Notes: generated by a model not told the origin, from the letters alone. DNA of 15,041 nucleotides from Actinomycetes bacterium (GCA_023438885.1 JAEXPS010000240.1:1-15041), one strand, 5' to 3'. Counted from the first letter of the stretch, positions 1 to 7,463 are shown. Numbers and translations: made by a program.

Positions 1-1170
1 CAGGGCGAACGCCCGCACCCAGCCGGCCACGCCGCGCCCGCGCGGCTGGGCGGACGCGGTCCGCAGCCGGCGCGGCCGCCCCGCGCGGGCGAGCGAGTGC
101 GTCACCAGGTGCACGTCGATCGACCCGGCGAGGCGTGCCACCTCCACGTCCGCGGACCCCGACAGCGCCGCCCGCAGGCGCGACCGCCGCGTGACGCCGA
201 CCACGATCATCGTCGCGTTGACCCCCCGGGCGAACTCGACGACGGCCTCCGCGACGTCCTCGCCCACCACCGAGTGGAAGGTGCCGCCCAGCGACTCCAC
301 CAGCGTGCGGTGCGCGGCGATCGAGGCGGCGCCGGCGTCCGCCAGGCCGTCCGCGACCAGCACGTGGACGGCCAGCAGCTCCGACCCGGGGGAGCGCTGC
401 GCGAGCCGTGCCCCGCGCCGGATCAGGGTCTCGGACTCGGGTCCGCCCGTGACCGCGACGACGATGCGCTCGCGGGCCGGCCACGACGCCTCGATCGCGT
501 GGTCGTGCCGGTAGGCCGTCAGCGCGTCGTCGACCCGGTCCGCGAGCCACAGCAACGCGAGCTCTCGCAGCGCCGTGAGGTTCCCCACGCGGAAGTACGA
601 CGAGAGCGAGGCGTCGATCTGCTCGGCGCGGTACACGTTGCCGTGGGCGAGCCGGCGCCGCAGGGCCTGGGGTGAGAGGTCCACCAGCTGGATCACGTCC
701 GCGGCGCGCACCACCTCGTCGGGCACCGTCTCTCGTTGGCGCACCCCCGTGATCGCCTCCACGGCATCGACCAGCGACTCCAGGTGCTGCACGTTCACCG
801 TGGTCACCACGTCGATGCCGGCCGCCAGCAGCTGCTGCACGTCCTGCCAGCGCTTGGGGTGCTCGCTGCCGGGCGCGTTGGTGTGGGCCAGCTCGTCGAC
901 CAGCACGACGCGCGGGGCTCGGGCGAGCACCGCCGGCACGTCCAGCTCGGTGAGCGTCACGCCGCGATACGCGACGTCCCGGCGGGGCAGCACTTCCAGG
1001 CCCTCGAGGAGCGCCGACGTCGACGCGCGGCCGTGCGTCTCGACCAGCCCCACCACCACGTCGGTGCCGCGCGCCACCCGCCGGTGCGCCTCGTCGAGCA
1101 TCGCGTAGGTCTTGCCCACCCCGGGTGCCGCGCCGAGGTAGACGGTCAGCTGCCCGCGCAGGTCACTCAC
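1..1170 (-). CDS. kdpD: Sensor histidine kinase KdpD, N-terminal 390 residues (runs off the window's left edge)
   Basis: Membrane sensor kinase that, in known systems, controls the high-affinity K+ pump KdpFABC through the response regulator KdpE. The frame is open from a GTG at 1170 to base 1 (390 codons). It shows the KdpD cytoplasmic domain: Walker A GAAPGVGKT at residues 13-21, Walker B VVLVDELAHTN at 88-98, VNVQHLES near 126-133, and YFRVGNLTALRELALLWLADR at about 192-212. A universal-stress-protein-like domain follows (about 234-356, starting ERIVVAVTGGPES). The four TM helices, HisKA and HATPase domains (family total about 850 aa) lie outside the window. GTG is chosen because the ATG eight bases upstream stops after three codons, an AAGG lies about 9 nt upstream, and the protein then starts like the family (LRGQLTVYLG). 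No kdpC lies upstream; a divergent epimerase is there instead. Family identity is certain, K+ response is inferred. Confidence 0.95.
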   Translation of the reverse strand, partial: MSDLRGQLTVYLGAAPGVGKTYAMLDEAHRRVARGTDVVVGLVETHGRASTSALLEGLEVLPRRDVAYRGVTLTELDVPAVLARAPRVVLVDELAHTNAPGSEHPKRWQDVQQLLAAGIDVVTTVNVQHLESLVDAVEAITGVRQRETVPDEVVRAADVIQLVDLSPQALRRRLAHGNVYRAEQIDASLSSYFRVGNLTALRELALLWLADRVDDALTAYRHDHAIEASWPARERIVVAVTGGPESETLIRRGARLAQRSPGSELLAVHVLVADGLADAGAASIAAHRTLVESLGGTFHSVVGEDVAEAVVEFARGVNATMIVVGVTRRSRLRAALSGSADVEVARLAGSIDVHLVTHSLARAGRPRRLRTASAQPRGRGVAGWVRAFAL

Positions 1171-1259
1171 GCCGCCATCCTTGCGCGCGGCCCGGTCGGG
1201 CCGCAGCACGCACCGCGCGCGGCGACCGAGGGGCCTCCTGGCGCTGCGAGGATGGGCCC

Positions 1260-2117
1260 ATGCGGATCACGGTCACGGGTGCATGGGGAAAGGCGGGCCG
1301 CGCGGTGGTCGCGGACCTGCGCGAGCACGGCCACGAGGTGGTGGCGACCGACGCGGCCGGCGTGACGGGGGAGTCGGCCACGCTCGGCGTCCCGCTGCTG
1401 CGCGCCGAGCTCGCGGACTACGGGCAGGCCGTCGAGGTGCTGGCGGGCAGCGACGCGGTGGTCCACCTCGGCAACATCCCCGCTCCGGGCCACGCCACCG
1501 ACCCCGAGACGCTCAACCGGAACACCGCCGCCAACTCCAACGTGTTCCTCGCGGCCGCCCGCCTGGGGCTCGCCAAGGTCGTCTGGGCCTCGAGCGAGAC
1601 CACGCTCGGCCTGTCGTTCGGCCCCGACACGCCGCCGCGGTACGCGCCCGTCGACGAGGCCCACTTCCCGGTGCCCCGGTCCACCTACGCCCTCTCGAAG
1701 GTGCTCGGCGAGGCCACCGCGCACCACGTCGCGCAGTGGAGCGGCATCCCCTTCGTCGGGCTGCGTCTTTCCAACATCCACCGCCCCGAGGACTACGCCC
1801 GCGTGCCCTCGTACTGGACGGACGTGCGGTCGCGCATGTGGAACCTCTGGGGCTACGTCGACGTCCGCGACGTCGCGGCCGCCTGCAGGCTCGCGCTGGA
1901 GGCGCCGACGACCGGCGACCACAACGTGGTGATCGCCGCCGCGGACACCGTGATGAACGTCCCCTCGGCACAGCTGATGGCCACCGTGTTCCCCGACGTG
2001 CCCCTCGCGCGCCCCCTGGAGGAGTACGAGACGCTGCTGGCGATCGACGCCGCACGCGAGCTGTTCGGGTACTCGCCGGCCCACTCGTGGCGTGGACACG
2101 TGGCCACGACGGCCTAA
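1260..2117 (+). CDS. NAD-dependent epimerase/dehydratase (extended SDR)
   Basis: Soluble 285-aa oxidoreductase of the extended short-chain dehydrogenase family, probably acting on a sugar or nucleotide-sugar; the substrate cannot be read from sequence. Visible are the Rossmann motif TGAWGKAG at residues 6-13, an Asp at the end of beta-2 (ATDAAG, D31) favouring NAD over NADP, the Ser region WASSETT (109-115) and the catalytic pair YALSK (Y143, K147). WGYVDVRDVAAA (197-208) is the substrate-domain motif typical of these epimerases. The start is the ATG at 1260, with GAGG about 8 nt upstream; extending further upstream only adds Arg/Ala-rich, non-family sequence. It is divergent from kdpD with 89 nt between starts, so both promoters must sit in that gap. 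It is short for an epimerase (usually 300-340 aa) but complete, ending in a TAA. Confidence 0.92.
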   Translation: MRITVTGAWGKAGRAVVADLREHGHEVVATDAAGVTGESATLGVPLLRAELADYGQAVEVLAGSDAVVHLGNIPAPGHATDPETLNRNTAANSNVFLAAARLGLAKVVWASSETTLGLSFGPDTPPRYAPVDEAHFPVPRSTYALSKVLGEATAHHVAQWSGIPFVGLRLSNIHRPEDYARVPSYWTDVRSRMWNLWGYVDVRDVAAACRLALEAPTTGDHNVVIAAADTVMNVPSAQLMATVFPDVPLARPLEEYETLLAIDAARELFGYSPAHSWRGHVATTA

Positions 2118-2137
2118 AGCCCCAGGTAACCTCCGGC

Positions 2138-2161
2138 GGACGGCATAGCATCTGGCCGTCC
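2138..2161. terminator. 7-bp perfect inverted repeat between epimerase and PAP2 genes
   Basis: GGACGGC (2138-2144) and GCCGTCC (2155-2161) pair perfectly around a 10-nt loop in the 64-nt gap after the epimerase stop. No T-tract follows, so this would be an actinobacterial-style hairpin terminator, or an operator for the next gene. Only the symmetry is seen; the function is inferred. Confidence 0.4.
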
Positions 2162-2181
2162 AGCAGCGATGTCGCCGGGGG

Positions 2182-3018
2182 GTGCAAGCCGTGGCTGCGG
2201 AACGCAGCGTGTCAGTCGACCGACCGGTCGACGACGTCCCGGCGTCCGGCTTCGGCGCCTGGCGCCGCCGCCACCCGGCGCTCGCCGAGGTGGTGCTCCT
2301 GGCCGGGCTGTACTGCGCGTACTCCGTGATCCGCTCCTTCTCCGGGGACGAGCGGATCGAGGCGCGCGAGAACGCGCTGCGGATCCTGCGGCTCCAGGCG
2401 GACCTGCAGCTCGACTTCGAGGCGAGCCTCAACCGGTGGGCGCTCGGCAGCCACGGCGGCAGCATCGCGGCGAGCTTCTTCTACGCCTCCGGCCACTTCT
2501 TGGTCACCGGCCTGCTGCTGGTGCTGCTGTTCCGCTATCGGCGCTCCGTGTACCCCCGGCTGCGCACCACGCTCATCGCCGCCACGGCCGGCGCCCTGGT
2601 GCTCTACCTGGTGCTGCCCACCGCCCCGCCTCGGCTGTTCGGCCGGCCGTACGTCGACATGCTCGCCGTCACGGCAGACCACGGCTGGTGGGGCGCCAAC
2701 GCCTCCGCGCCCAAGGGGATGGGCGGGTTCACCAACGAGCTGGCGGCCTTCCCGTCGATGCACGCCGGCTGGTCGCTGTGGGTGGCGATCGCGGTCTTCG
2801 TCGCCACCCACCGCTGGTGGCTGCGGGCCCTCGCCGTGGGCTACGCCGCGCTGACCGCGTTCGTGGTCGTCATCACGGCGAACCACTGGACCCTCGACAT
2901 CATCGCCGGCTGGGCCGTGATGGGCGCCGCGGCCGCGCTCTGCCTGCGCTGGGGCCGCACCCGGACCCCGGCGCGGGAGCCCCTGCTAGTCGCGACCGGC
3001 GGCCAGCTCGAGGCCTAG
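2182..3018 (+). CDS. PAP2 / Aur1-type membrane phosphatase
   Basis: Integral membrane protein of the phosphatidic-acid-phosphatase type 2 superfamily, likely acting on a lipid or isoprenoid (di)phosphate or transferring a phospho-inositol-type head group. About six hydrophobic segments are visible (roughly residues 34-52, 97-117, 129-147, 196-212, 214-232, 236-255). Conserved pieces are LPTAPPRLF (145-153), the PSMHAG motif (191-196, His194) and TANHWTLD (232-239, His235 and Asp239), matching phosphatase motifs C2 and C3 in the Aur1/Ipt1-like subgroup. The start is uncertain: GTG at 2182 is used, but GTG at 2191 has better spacing to the GGGGGG at 2177-2182, and the difference is three residues. 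The last 33 bases overlap the convergent kinase gene. The substrate is not known. Confidence 0.9.
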   Translation: MQAVAAERSVSVDRPVDDVPASGFGAWRRRHPALAEVVLLAGLYCAYSVIRSFSGDERIEARENALRILRLQADLQLDFEASLNRWALGSHGGSIAASFFYASGHFLVTGLLLVLLFRYRRSVYPRLRTTLIAATAGALVLYLVLPTAPPRLFGRPYVDMLAVTADHGWWGANASAPKGMGGFTNELAAFPSMHAGWSLWVAIAVFVATHRWWLRALAVGYAALTAFVVVITANHWTLDIIAGWAVMGAAAALCLRWGRTRTPAREPLLVATGGQLEA

Positions 3019-3648
3019 CAGGTCGACGACGAGGTCGGCGGATCCTCGCCACGCCTCGATCTGTGCCGCGTTGGGCTCGTCGACTCGGCGCACCCACGCC
3101 CGTGCCTCGTCGGGCGCCTTGCCGAAGCGCTCGTGGCGCGCCACCAGCCGCCGCAACCGCTCCTCGCCGTCGATCTCGCAGAACCACACCTCGTCGCACA
3201 GCTCCCGGACCCGGTGCCACGCCGGGTCGGGGGAGAGCAGGTAGTTGCCCTCCGTGATCACCAGACGGGCCTCCGGCAGCACCGGGATGGAGCCGGCGAC
3301 GGGCTGCTCCAGCGTGCGGTCGAAGTCCGGCGCGTAGACCGTGCGGGCGAGCGTGGTGCGGGCGCGGCGCAGCACCGAGGCGTAGCCGTCGACGTCGAAC
3401 GTGTCGATGGCGCCCTTGCGGTCGCGCCGGCGCAGGCGCACGAGCTCGTCGTCCGCGAGGTGGAAGCCGTCCATGGGGACCCGGACCACGGCGACACCGA
3501 GCGCGGCGACCGCGGCGGCCAGGTGCTCGCCCAGGGTGGACTTGCCACTGCCCGGCGCGCCCGTGATGCCGACCACCGCCCGCTCCGCGCGCTCCGCGTC
3601 GCGCCCGACGAGCCCCACCGCCCGCTCCGCCAGCTCCTGCAACGTCAC
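2986..3648 (-). CDS. Nucleoside/nucleotide kinase family protein (PRK/uridine kinase-like P-loop)
   Basis: Cytoplasmic 220-aa P-loop kinase of the phosphoribulokinase/uridine kinase/pantothenate kinase class; relatives are annotated as sugar (FrcK-like) or nucleoside kinases, and the substrate here is open. Motifs: Walker A GAPGSGKS at 30-37, PMDGFHLAD at 58-66 (the MDGFH signature of this class), TEGNYLL at 132-138 (Walker-B-like), and an Arg-rich lid RLRRLVARHERFGK near 164-177. The GTG at 3648 is chosen because GGGGAG lies 9 nt upstream and the product then starts TLQELAERA. An upstream in-frame TTG at 3669 would add seven residues but has no better site. It is convergent with the PAP2 gene (33-bp overlap, 2986-3018). 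Upstream is the first repeat array, across which it is divergent from tetR. Confidence 0.9.
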   Translation of the reverse strand: MTLQELAERAVGLVGRDAERAERAVVGITGAPGSGKSTLGEHLAAAVAALGVAVVRVPMDGFHLADDELVRLRRRDRKGAIDTFDVDGYASVLRRARTTLARTVYAPDFDRTLEQPVAGSIPVLPEARLVITEGNYLLSPDPAWHRVRELCDEVWFCEIDGEERLRRLVARHERFGKAPDEARAWVRRVDEPNAAQIEAWRGSADLVVDLLGLELAAGRD

Positions 3649-3677
3649 CCACCCATTCTCCCCGCCCAAGTCCCCCC

Positions 3678-3741
3678 CACGCCGACTGCCGCCTACGCCG
3701 AGTGCCGCCTACGCCGAGTGCCCCCCACGCCGAGTGCCGCA
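3678..3741 (+). repeat. Array 1, direct arm: four tandem 16-bp units
   Basis: Four head-to-tail 16-bp copies at 3678-3693, 3694-3709, 3710-3725 and 3726-3741. The consensus is YACGCCGAGTGCCGCC with one to three substitutions per copy and no spacers. A fifth partial unit (TTCACCGAGTGCGGTA) follows at 3746-3761. The array fills most of the space between the divergent kinase and tetR genes. The core CGCCGAGTGCCG also occurs inverted in the second arm. Confidence 0.9.
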
Positions 3742-3749
3742 GCTGTTCA

Positions 3750-3781
3750 CCGAGTGCGGTACATACTTCCCCCGCACTCGG
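3750..3781. repeat. Turn-point hairpin of array 1
   Basis: CCGAGTGCGG (3750-3759) and CCGCACTCGG (3772-3781) form a perfect 10-bp inverted repeat around a 12-nt AT-richer loop. This is where the unit switches strand. It could form a stable hairpin or cruciform. Confidence 0.8.
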
Positions 3782-3791
3782 CGGCCGACGA

Positions 3792-3880
3792 CGGCACTCG
3801 GCGAAGTGGGGGGGCGCCCCCGCGGCGCTCGGCGAAGTGGGGGGCGTTGCCCTGCGGCGCTCGGCGAAGAGAAGTGGGGG
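3792..3880 (-). repeat. Array 1, inverted arm: three units at 31/32-bp spacing
   Basis: Inverted copies of the unit begin at 3793 (GGCACTCGGCGAAGTGGGGG), 3824 (GGCGCTCGGCGAAGTGGGGG) and 3856 (GGCGCTCGGCGAAGAGAAGT); a degenerate CTCGGCGGCGGGGA is at 3888-3901. The 31-32-bp spacing is twice the 16-bp period of the direct arm. The second and third copies carry the GCGCTC variant that is the core of array 2, linking the two arrays. CGGCACTCGGCG at 3792-3803 is exactly complementary to CGCCGAGTGCCG at 3696-3707 and at 3728-3739. Confidence 0.85.
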
Positions 3881-3907
3881 CGCCAACTCGGCGGCGGGGA
3901 GCGGCAC

Positions 3908-3935
3908 TTGCGCCACGACTGGTCACGTGTATAGC
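3908..3935 (+). promoter_or_regulatory. Probable leaderless promoter of tetR
   Basis: TTGCGC (3908-3913) and TATAGC (3930-3935) are separated by 16 bp, and the GTG start lies 9 nt after the -10 box. There is no Shine-Dalgarno sequence, which fits a leaderless transcript starting at or near the GTG. A CACGTG palindrome (3924-3929) sits inside the spacer and would suit autorepression by a TetR dimer; that part is inference. Confidence 0.55.
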
Positions 3936-3944
3936 CTGCTGGTT

Positions 3945-4613
3945 GTGCGTACAGCCGCAGGCCGCCCGGCCTCGGACCTCACCGCGCGGGCCAGGATCCG
4001 CGACGCGGCCATCGAGTGCTTCGCCGACGACGGCTTCGGCGCCTCCTTCCGCGCCATCGCCGCCCGCGCCAACGTCTCGCCCGGCCTGATCACGCACCAC
4101 TTCGGTGCGAAGGAGCAGCTGCGCGCCGAGTGCGACGAGGAGGTGCTGCGCCGCTACGAGGAGCTGAAGACCAGCGGCATCGCCGACCCGAGCGCGTACC
4201 TCGTCGAACGCCTGACCGAGCCCGGGCCCGCCGCGCAGCTGATGGTCTACATGTTGCGCGCCATCCACGCCGGCGGCCCCCCCGCGCGAGCGTTCCTCGA
4301 GCACCTGATCGACAGCGCTCGGCACGTGATGAAGGCGAGCCTGGACTCCGGGCTGATCCGCCCCTCGCGCGACGAGGAGGCGCGGGTGCGCTACATGACC
4401 TACCAGACGATGGGCGCCCTGCTCATCCAGTTCCTCACCATGCCGGACGCGACGCCCGAGGGGTTCGTCGAGGCGTTGCGCTCCGGCGGGCAGGCGCAGA
4501 TCCTGCCGACCCTCGAGCTGTTCACCGAGGGTCTGTTCACCACGCGCCGCATGCTCGACGACTACCTGGTCTACATCGGCGACCCGCCGGGGGAGATGGA
4601 CGCGTCCTCCTAG
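3945..4613 (+). CDS. TetR-family transcriptional regulator
   Basis: A 222-aa DNA-binding repressor, first gene of the efflux module and probably its ligand-sensing regulator. The N-terminal HTH is clear: ARIRDAAIECFADDGFGAS (16-34) leads into FRAIAARANVSPGLITHHF (35-53) and the linker GAKEQLRAECDEEV. The rest is the helical ligand-binding/dimer domain, not assignable to a ligand. The start is the GTG at 3945, giving the usual short N-terminus before the HTH. Longer in-frame extension would run through the repeat array. The gene ends 56 nt before the ABC ATPase on the same strand, so cotranscription is likely. The promoter appears leaderless and lies directly beside repeat array 1. Confidence 0.93.
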   Translation: MRTAAGRPASDLTARARIRDAAIECFADDGFGASFRAIAARANVSPGLITHHFGAKEQLRAECDEEVLRRYEELKTSGIADPSAYLVERLTEPGPAAQLMVYMLRAIHAGGPPARAFLEHLIDSARHVMKASLDSGLIRPSRDEEARVRYMTYQTMGALLIQFLTMPDATPEGFVEALRSGGQAQILPTLELFTEGLFTTRRMLDDYLVYIGDPPGEMDASS

Positions 4614-4669
4614 TCCGCGTCGCGGCGCCCGCCGCGCGCTCGTCACCTGCACGACGAAGGAACCTCCGC

Positions 4670-5593
4670 ATGTCCACGAACGAGATGGCCGTCGACGTCT
4701 CCGGCCTCACCAAGAGCTTCGGCAGCGTCCGCGCCCTCGCCGGGCTGGACCTGACCGTCCCCACCGGCCAGGTCACCGGATTCCTGGGCCCCAACGGCGC
4801 CGGCAAGACGACCACGATCCGCATCCTGCTCGGCCTGCTCAAGGCCGACGGCGGGCGGGCGACCGTCCTCGGCGGCGACCCGTGGGCCGACGCGGTGCAG
4901 CTGCACCGCGACATCGCCTACGTGCCCGGCGACGTCAGCCTGTGGCCCAACCTCACCGGCGGCGAAGCGATCGACATCCTCTGCCGCATCTCCGGGCCGC
5001 TGGATCCCCAGCGCAAGCAGTCGATGCTCGAGCGGTTCGACCTCGACCCCACCAAGAAGGCCCGCACCTACTCCAAGGGCAACCGGCAGAAGGTCGCCCT
5101 CGTCGCCGCCCTCGCCTCCCACGCCAGGCTGCTCATCCTCGACGAGCCCACGTCCGGCCTCGACCCGATCATGGAGGCCGCCTTCACCGAGTCGATCCGC
5201 GAGGTGAAGGCCGAGGGCCGCTCGGTGCTGCTGTCGAGCCACATCTTCGCCGAGGTGGAGAAGCTGGCCGACCGCGTGACGATCATCCGCGAGGGCGTCA
5301 CTGTCGAGTCCGGCAGCATGGCGCAGCTGCGCCACCTGACCCGCTCGCAGCTGACGATCGCCGTCGACGGCGGCGCGGACGGCCTGGCCACGCTGCCGGG
5401 CGTCCACGACCTGGCCGTCGCGGACGGTCACGTCACCTTCGCGGTCGACGAGGCCGAGCTGCCGGCCGTCCTGGCGGCCGTCGCGGCGCTCCACCCGCGC
5501 TCGCTGGTGGCCAACCCGCCCTCGCTCGAGGAGCTGTTCCTGCGTCACTACGGCGACGAGCTCGCCGTCGCCACCACCGGGAGCGAGAAGTGA
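4670..5593 (+). CDS. ABC exporter ATP-binding protein (DrrA/antibiotic-efflux type)
   Basis: A 307-aa ATPase that powers the membrane partner encoded next. Motifs: Walker A GPNGAGKTTT (40-49), YSKGNRQKV (134-142) in the place of the LSGGQ signature, Walker B LLILDEPTSGLDP (154-166), and the switch His in LSSH (H191). The Q-loop position reads YVPGDVSLWPNLTGGE, lacking the usual Gln; this is typical of the actinobacterial antibiotic-exporter subgroup, to my knowledge. A C-terminal regulatory-like extension (about 225-307) ends SLEELFLRHYGDE, a common tail in DrrA-like proteins. The start is ATG 4670 with GAAGGA about 10 nt upstream. Its stop overlaps the permease GTG by four bases (GTGA), so the two are translationally coupled. 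Confidence 0.95.
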   Translation: MSTNEMAVDVSGLTKSFGSVRALAGLDLTVPTGQVTGFLGPNGAGKTTTIRILLGLLKADGGRATVLGGDPWADAVQLHRDIAYVPGDVSLWPNLTGGEAIDILCRISGPLDPQRKQSMLERFDLDPTKKARTYSKGNRQKVALVAALASHARLLILDEPTSGLDPIMEAAFTESIREVKAEGRSVLLSSHIFAEVEKLADRVTIIREGVTVESGSMAQLRHLTRSQLTIAVDGGADGLATLPGVHDLAVADGHVTFAVDEAELPAVLAAVAALHPRSLVANPPSLEELFLRHYGDELAVATTGSEK

Positions 5594-7239
5594 CCACCAC
5601 CGTCCAGGCGCGGGCCGCCGCGCCCGTCACGCGCCGTGCCGGGTCGGGGAGCCTGGCCGGCCTCGGCGCGATGGCCCGGCTGATCCTGCGGCGCAACCGC
5701 GTGCGGCTCGCCGTGTGGTTCGTCGTGCTGGTCGGCATGTACCAGTACGTCGTCTCCTACTACCGGGAGATGTTCCCGGACCAGGCGGCGCTCGACGACT
5801 TCGCCGCCCTCTCGAACACTCCGGGCATCAAGGCGCTGACCGGCCTGTCTCCGGCGGCGAACACCATGGGCGGCGCGGTCTGGACCAAGGGCTGGATGAC
5901 CGTCGTCCTGGCCCTCGCCATCGGCGTCGTCTTCCTCGTCACGCGCAACGGGCGGGCCGACGAGGAGCTGGGCCGCACCGAGCTGCTGCGCTCGCGGATG
6001 CTGGGCGTGCACGCCTACTCGGTCGCGTCGTGGATGGTCAACGGGCTGCTGTGCGTCGCGATCGGCCTCGGGCTCGCCCTCGTCTCGATCGGCGGCGGCC
6101 TGGACCCGGAGGGCACCGGCATCGCCGGCTCACTCATCCTCGGAGCCTCGGTGACCGGCATCGGGCTCGTCGGCCTGGGCGTCGGGGCGGTGGCCGGGCA
6201 GGTCTCGTCCACCTCGCGCGGGGCCAACTCGCTGGGCGCCACGGTGATCGTCGTCTGCTACGTGCTGCGGATGGTCGGTGACCTGGGCTCGGGTGCGCTG
6301 ACGTGGGCCTCGCCCATCGGCTGGGGCCAGCAGATGCAGCCGTACGCCGGCAACCGCTGGTGGCCCTTCGCGCTGCTCGTCGGCTTCGCCGCGGCGCTGC
6401 TGGTGCTCGCCGCGTGGCTGGAGTCCCGGCGTGACCTGGGCGCCGGGCTCGTCGCGGAGAAGAGGGGGCGCCCCGCGGCGCCGAAGCGCTACGCCTCCCC
6501 GCTCGGCCTGGCCCTGCGGCTGCAGCGCAACCCGATCATCGGCTGGACCATCGCCGTGGTGCTGGCCGGTGCCCTGTTCGGCTCGGTGATCGAGGCGATG
6601 ACGGACCTGATCGACGATGCCAGCGGAGGAGTCGACGACCTGCTGCGCGGTGAGGGCGTCACCGCCCTGCTCTCGCTGCTGGTCTCGATGATCGCCCTGG
6701 TGACGGTGGTCTTCGCCCTCCAGACGACGGTGTCCCTGCGGGCCGACGAGGCCTCGGGGATGATCGAGCCGCAGCTGGCGGGTGCGATCTCCCGGTGGCG
6801 CTGGGCGCTCCAGCGCCTGACGATCCCTGCGGCGTGGTCGGCGGTGCTGCTGCTCGTCGGCGGCTACCTGCTGGGGTCCGTGTACGGCTCGTCGATCGGG
6901 GACTCCTCGCAGGGCGGCCGGCTCGCGCTGGCGGCGCTCGCGTACTGGCCGGCGGTGATGGTGTTCGTCGGGCTGGCGGTGGCGCTGTGGGGCTTCGTCC
7001 CACGGTTGGCCGTGCCGATCGCCTGGGGCGTCATGGCGGCGATGTGGTTCCTGACGATCCTCGGTGAGGTGTTCGGGCTGCCGCAGTGGTTCCTCGACGC
7101 GATGCCGCTGCGCGCGACGCCGTACCTGCCGCTCGAGCCGATGTCATGGACGCCGCTGGTGGTGCTGACGCTCGTCGCGGCGGGGCTGACGTGGGCCGGG
7201 CTGGACCGGTTCGCCCGGAGGGACATCCAGCCGGCGTAG
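5590..7239 (+). CDS. ABC exporter permease, polyketide-antibiotic exporter family (COG3559-like)
   Basis: A 549-aa integral membrane protein with about twelve hydrophobic segments in two halves, each half beginning with a basic stretch and LxLRRNRxR or LRLQRNPIIGW. This is the layout of the TnrB3-like exporters that pair with DrrA-type ATPases. It should form the translocation pore for a hydrophobic compound; the substrate is unknown. The start is the GTG at 5590, inside the GTGA overlap with the ATPase; no in-frame start nearer the first TM segment is better placed. The TAG at 7237-7239 is followed within 45 nt by repeat array 2. Gene order tetR, ATPase, permease is the standard self-regulated resistance cassette. 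Confidence 0.93.
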   Translation: MTTTVQARAAAPVTRRAGSGSLAGLGAMARLILRRNRVRLAVWFVVLVGMYQYVVSYYREMFPDQAALDDFAALSNTPGIKALTGLSPAANTMGGAVWTKGWMTVVLALAIGVVFLVTRNGRADEELGRTELLRSRMLGVHAYSVASWMVNGLLCVAIGLGLALVSIGGGLDPEGTGIAGSLILGASVTGIGLVGLGVGAVAGQVSSTSRGANSLGATVIVVCYVLRMVGDLGSGALTWASPIGWGQQMQPYAGNRWWPFALLVGFAAALLVLAAWLESRRDLGAGLVAEKRGRPAAPKRYASPLGLALRLQRNPIIGWTIAVVLAGALFGSVIEAMTDLIDDASGGVDDLLRGEGVTALLSLLVSMIALVTVVFALQTTVSLRADEASGMIEPQLAGAISRWRWALQRLTIPAAWSAVLLLVGGYLLGSVYGSSIGDSSQGGRLALAALAYWPAVMVFVGLAVALWGFVPRLAVPIAWGVMAAMWFLTILGEVFGLPQWFLDAMPLRATPYLPLEPMSWTPLVVLTLVAAGLTWAGLDRFARRDIQPA

Positions 7240-7282
7240 CTCGTCGGCCAGCGCCTGAAGCGAGCAAGCGGCAAGCCGCCTT

Positions 7283-7396
7283 CTACGCCGAGCGCCGCTT
7301 TCTACGCCGAACGCCGCCCTCTACGCCGAGCGCCACTCTCTTCCCCGAGCGCCGCCCTCTACGCCGAGCGCCACTCTCTTCGCCGAGCGCTCCCTT
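7283..7396 (+). repeat. Array 2, direct arm: six tandem 19-bp units
   Basis: Six exact-period 19-bp copies start at 7283, 7302, 7321, 7340, 7359 and 7378. The consensus is CTWCGCCGAGCGCCRCYCT and there are no spacers. The third and fifth copies are identical. The core CGCCGAGCGC differs by two bases from the core of array 1 (CGCCGAGTGC with its flank). The array begins 43 nt after the permease stop. Confidence 0.92.
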
Positions 7397-7415
7397 CTTC
7401 GCGGCGAACGAGCAC

Positions 7416-7463
7416 GCGCTCGGCGGAAGAGTTGGCGCTCGGCGGATGGGGTGGCGCTCGAGC
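7416..7463 (-). repeat. Array 2, inverted arm
   Basis: GCGCTCGGCGGAAGAGTTG (7416-7434) and GCGCTCGGCGGATGGGGTG (7435-7453) are two 19-bp units on the opposite strand, followed by a decaying third (GCGCTCGAGC, 7454-7463). The last direct copy (7381-7390) pairs perfectly over 10 bp with 7416-7425 around a 25-nt loop, so the RNA could fold as a long hairpin. It may serve as a bidirectional terminator after the permease gene. Confidence 0.85.

Noticed and set aside
1176..1178. ATG on the minus strand as the kdpD start
   Set aside because: It is out of frame and reaches a stop after three codons; the GTG at 1170 gives the conserved KdpD N-terminus.
1167..2465. 432-codon open frame on the minus strand
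   Set aside because: It is a shadow of the epimerase and PAP2 genes: no family motif, and rich in Arg/Gly/Val/His as expected from an antisense frame in high-GC DNA.
3678..3900. CRISPR array
   Set aside because: Units of 16 bp are directly tandem without unique spacers, reverse orientation midway, and no cas gene is present. The same applies to 7283-7463.
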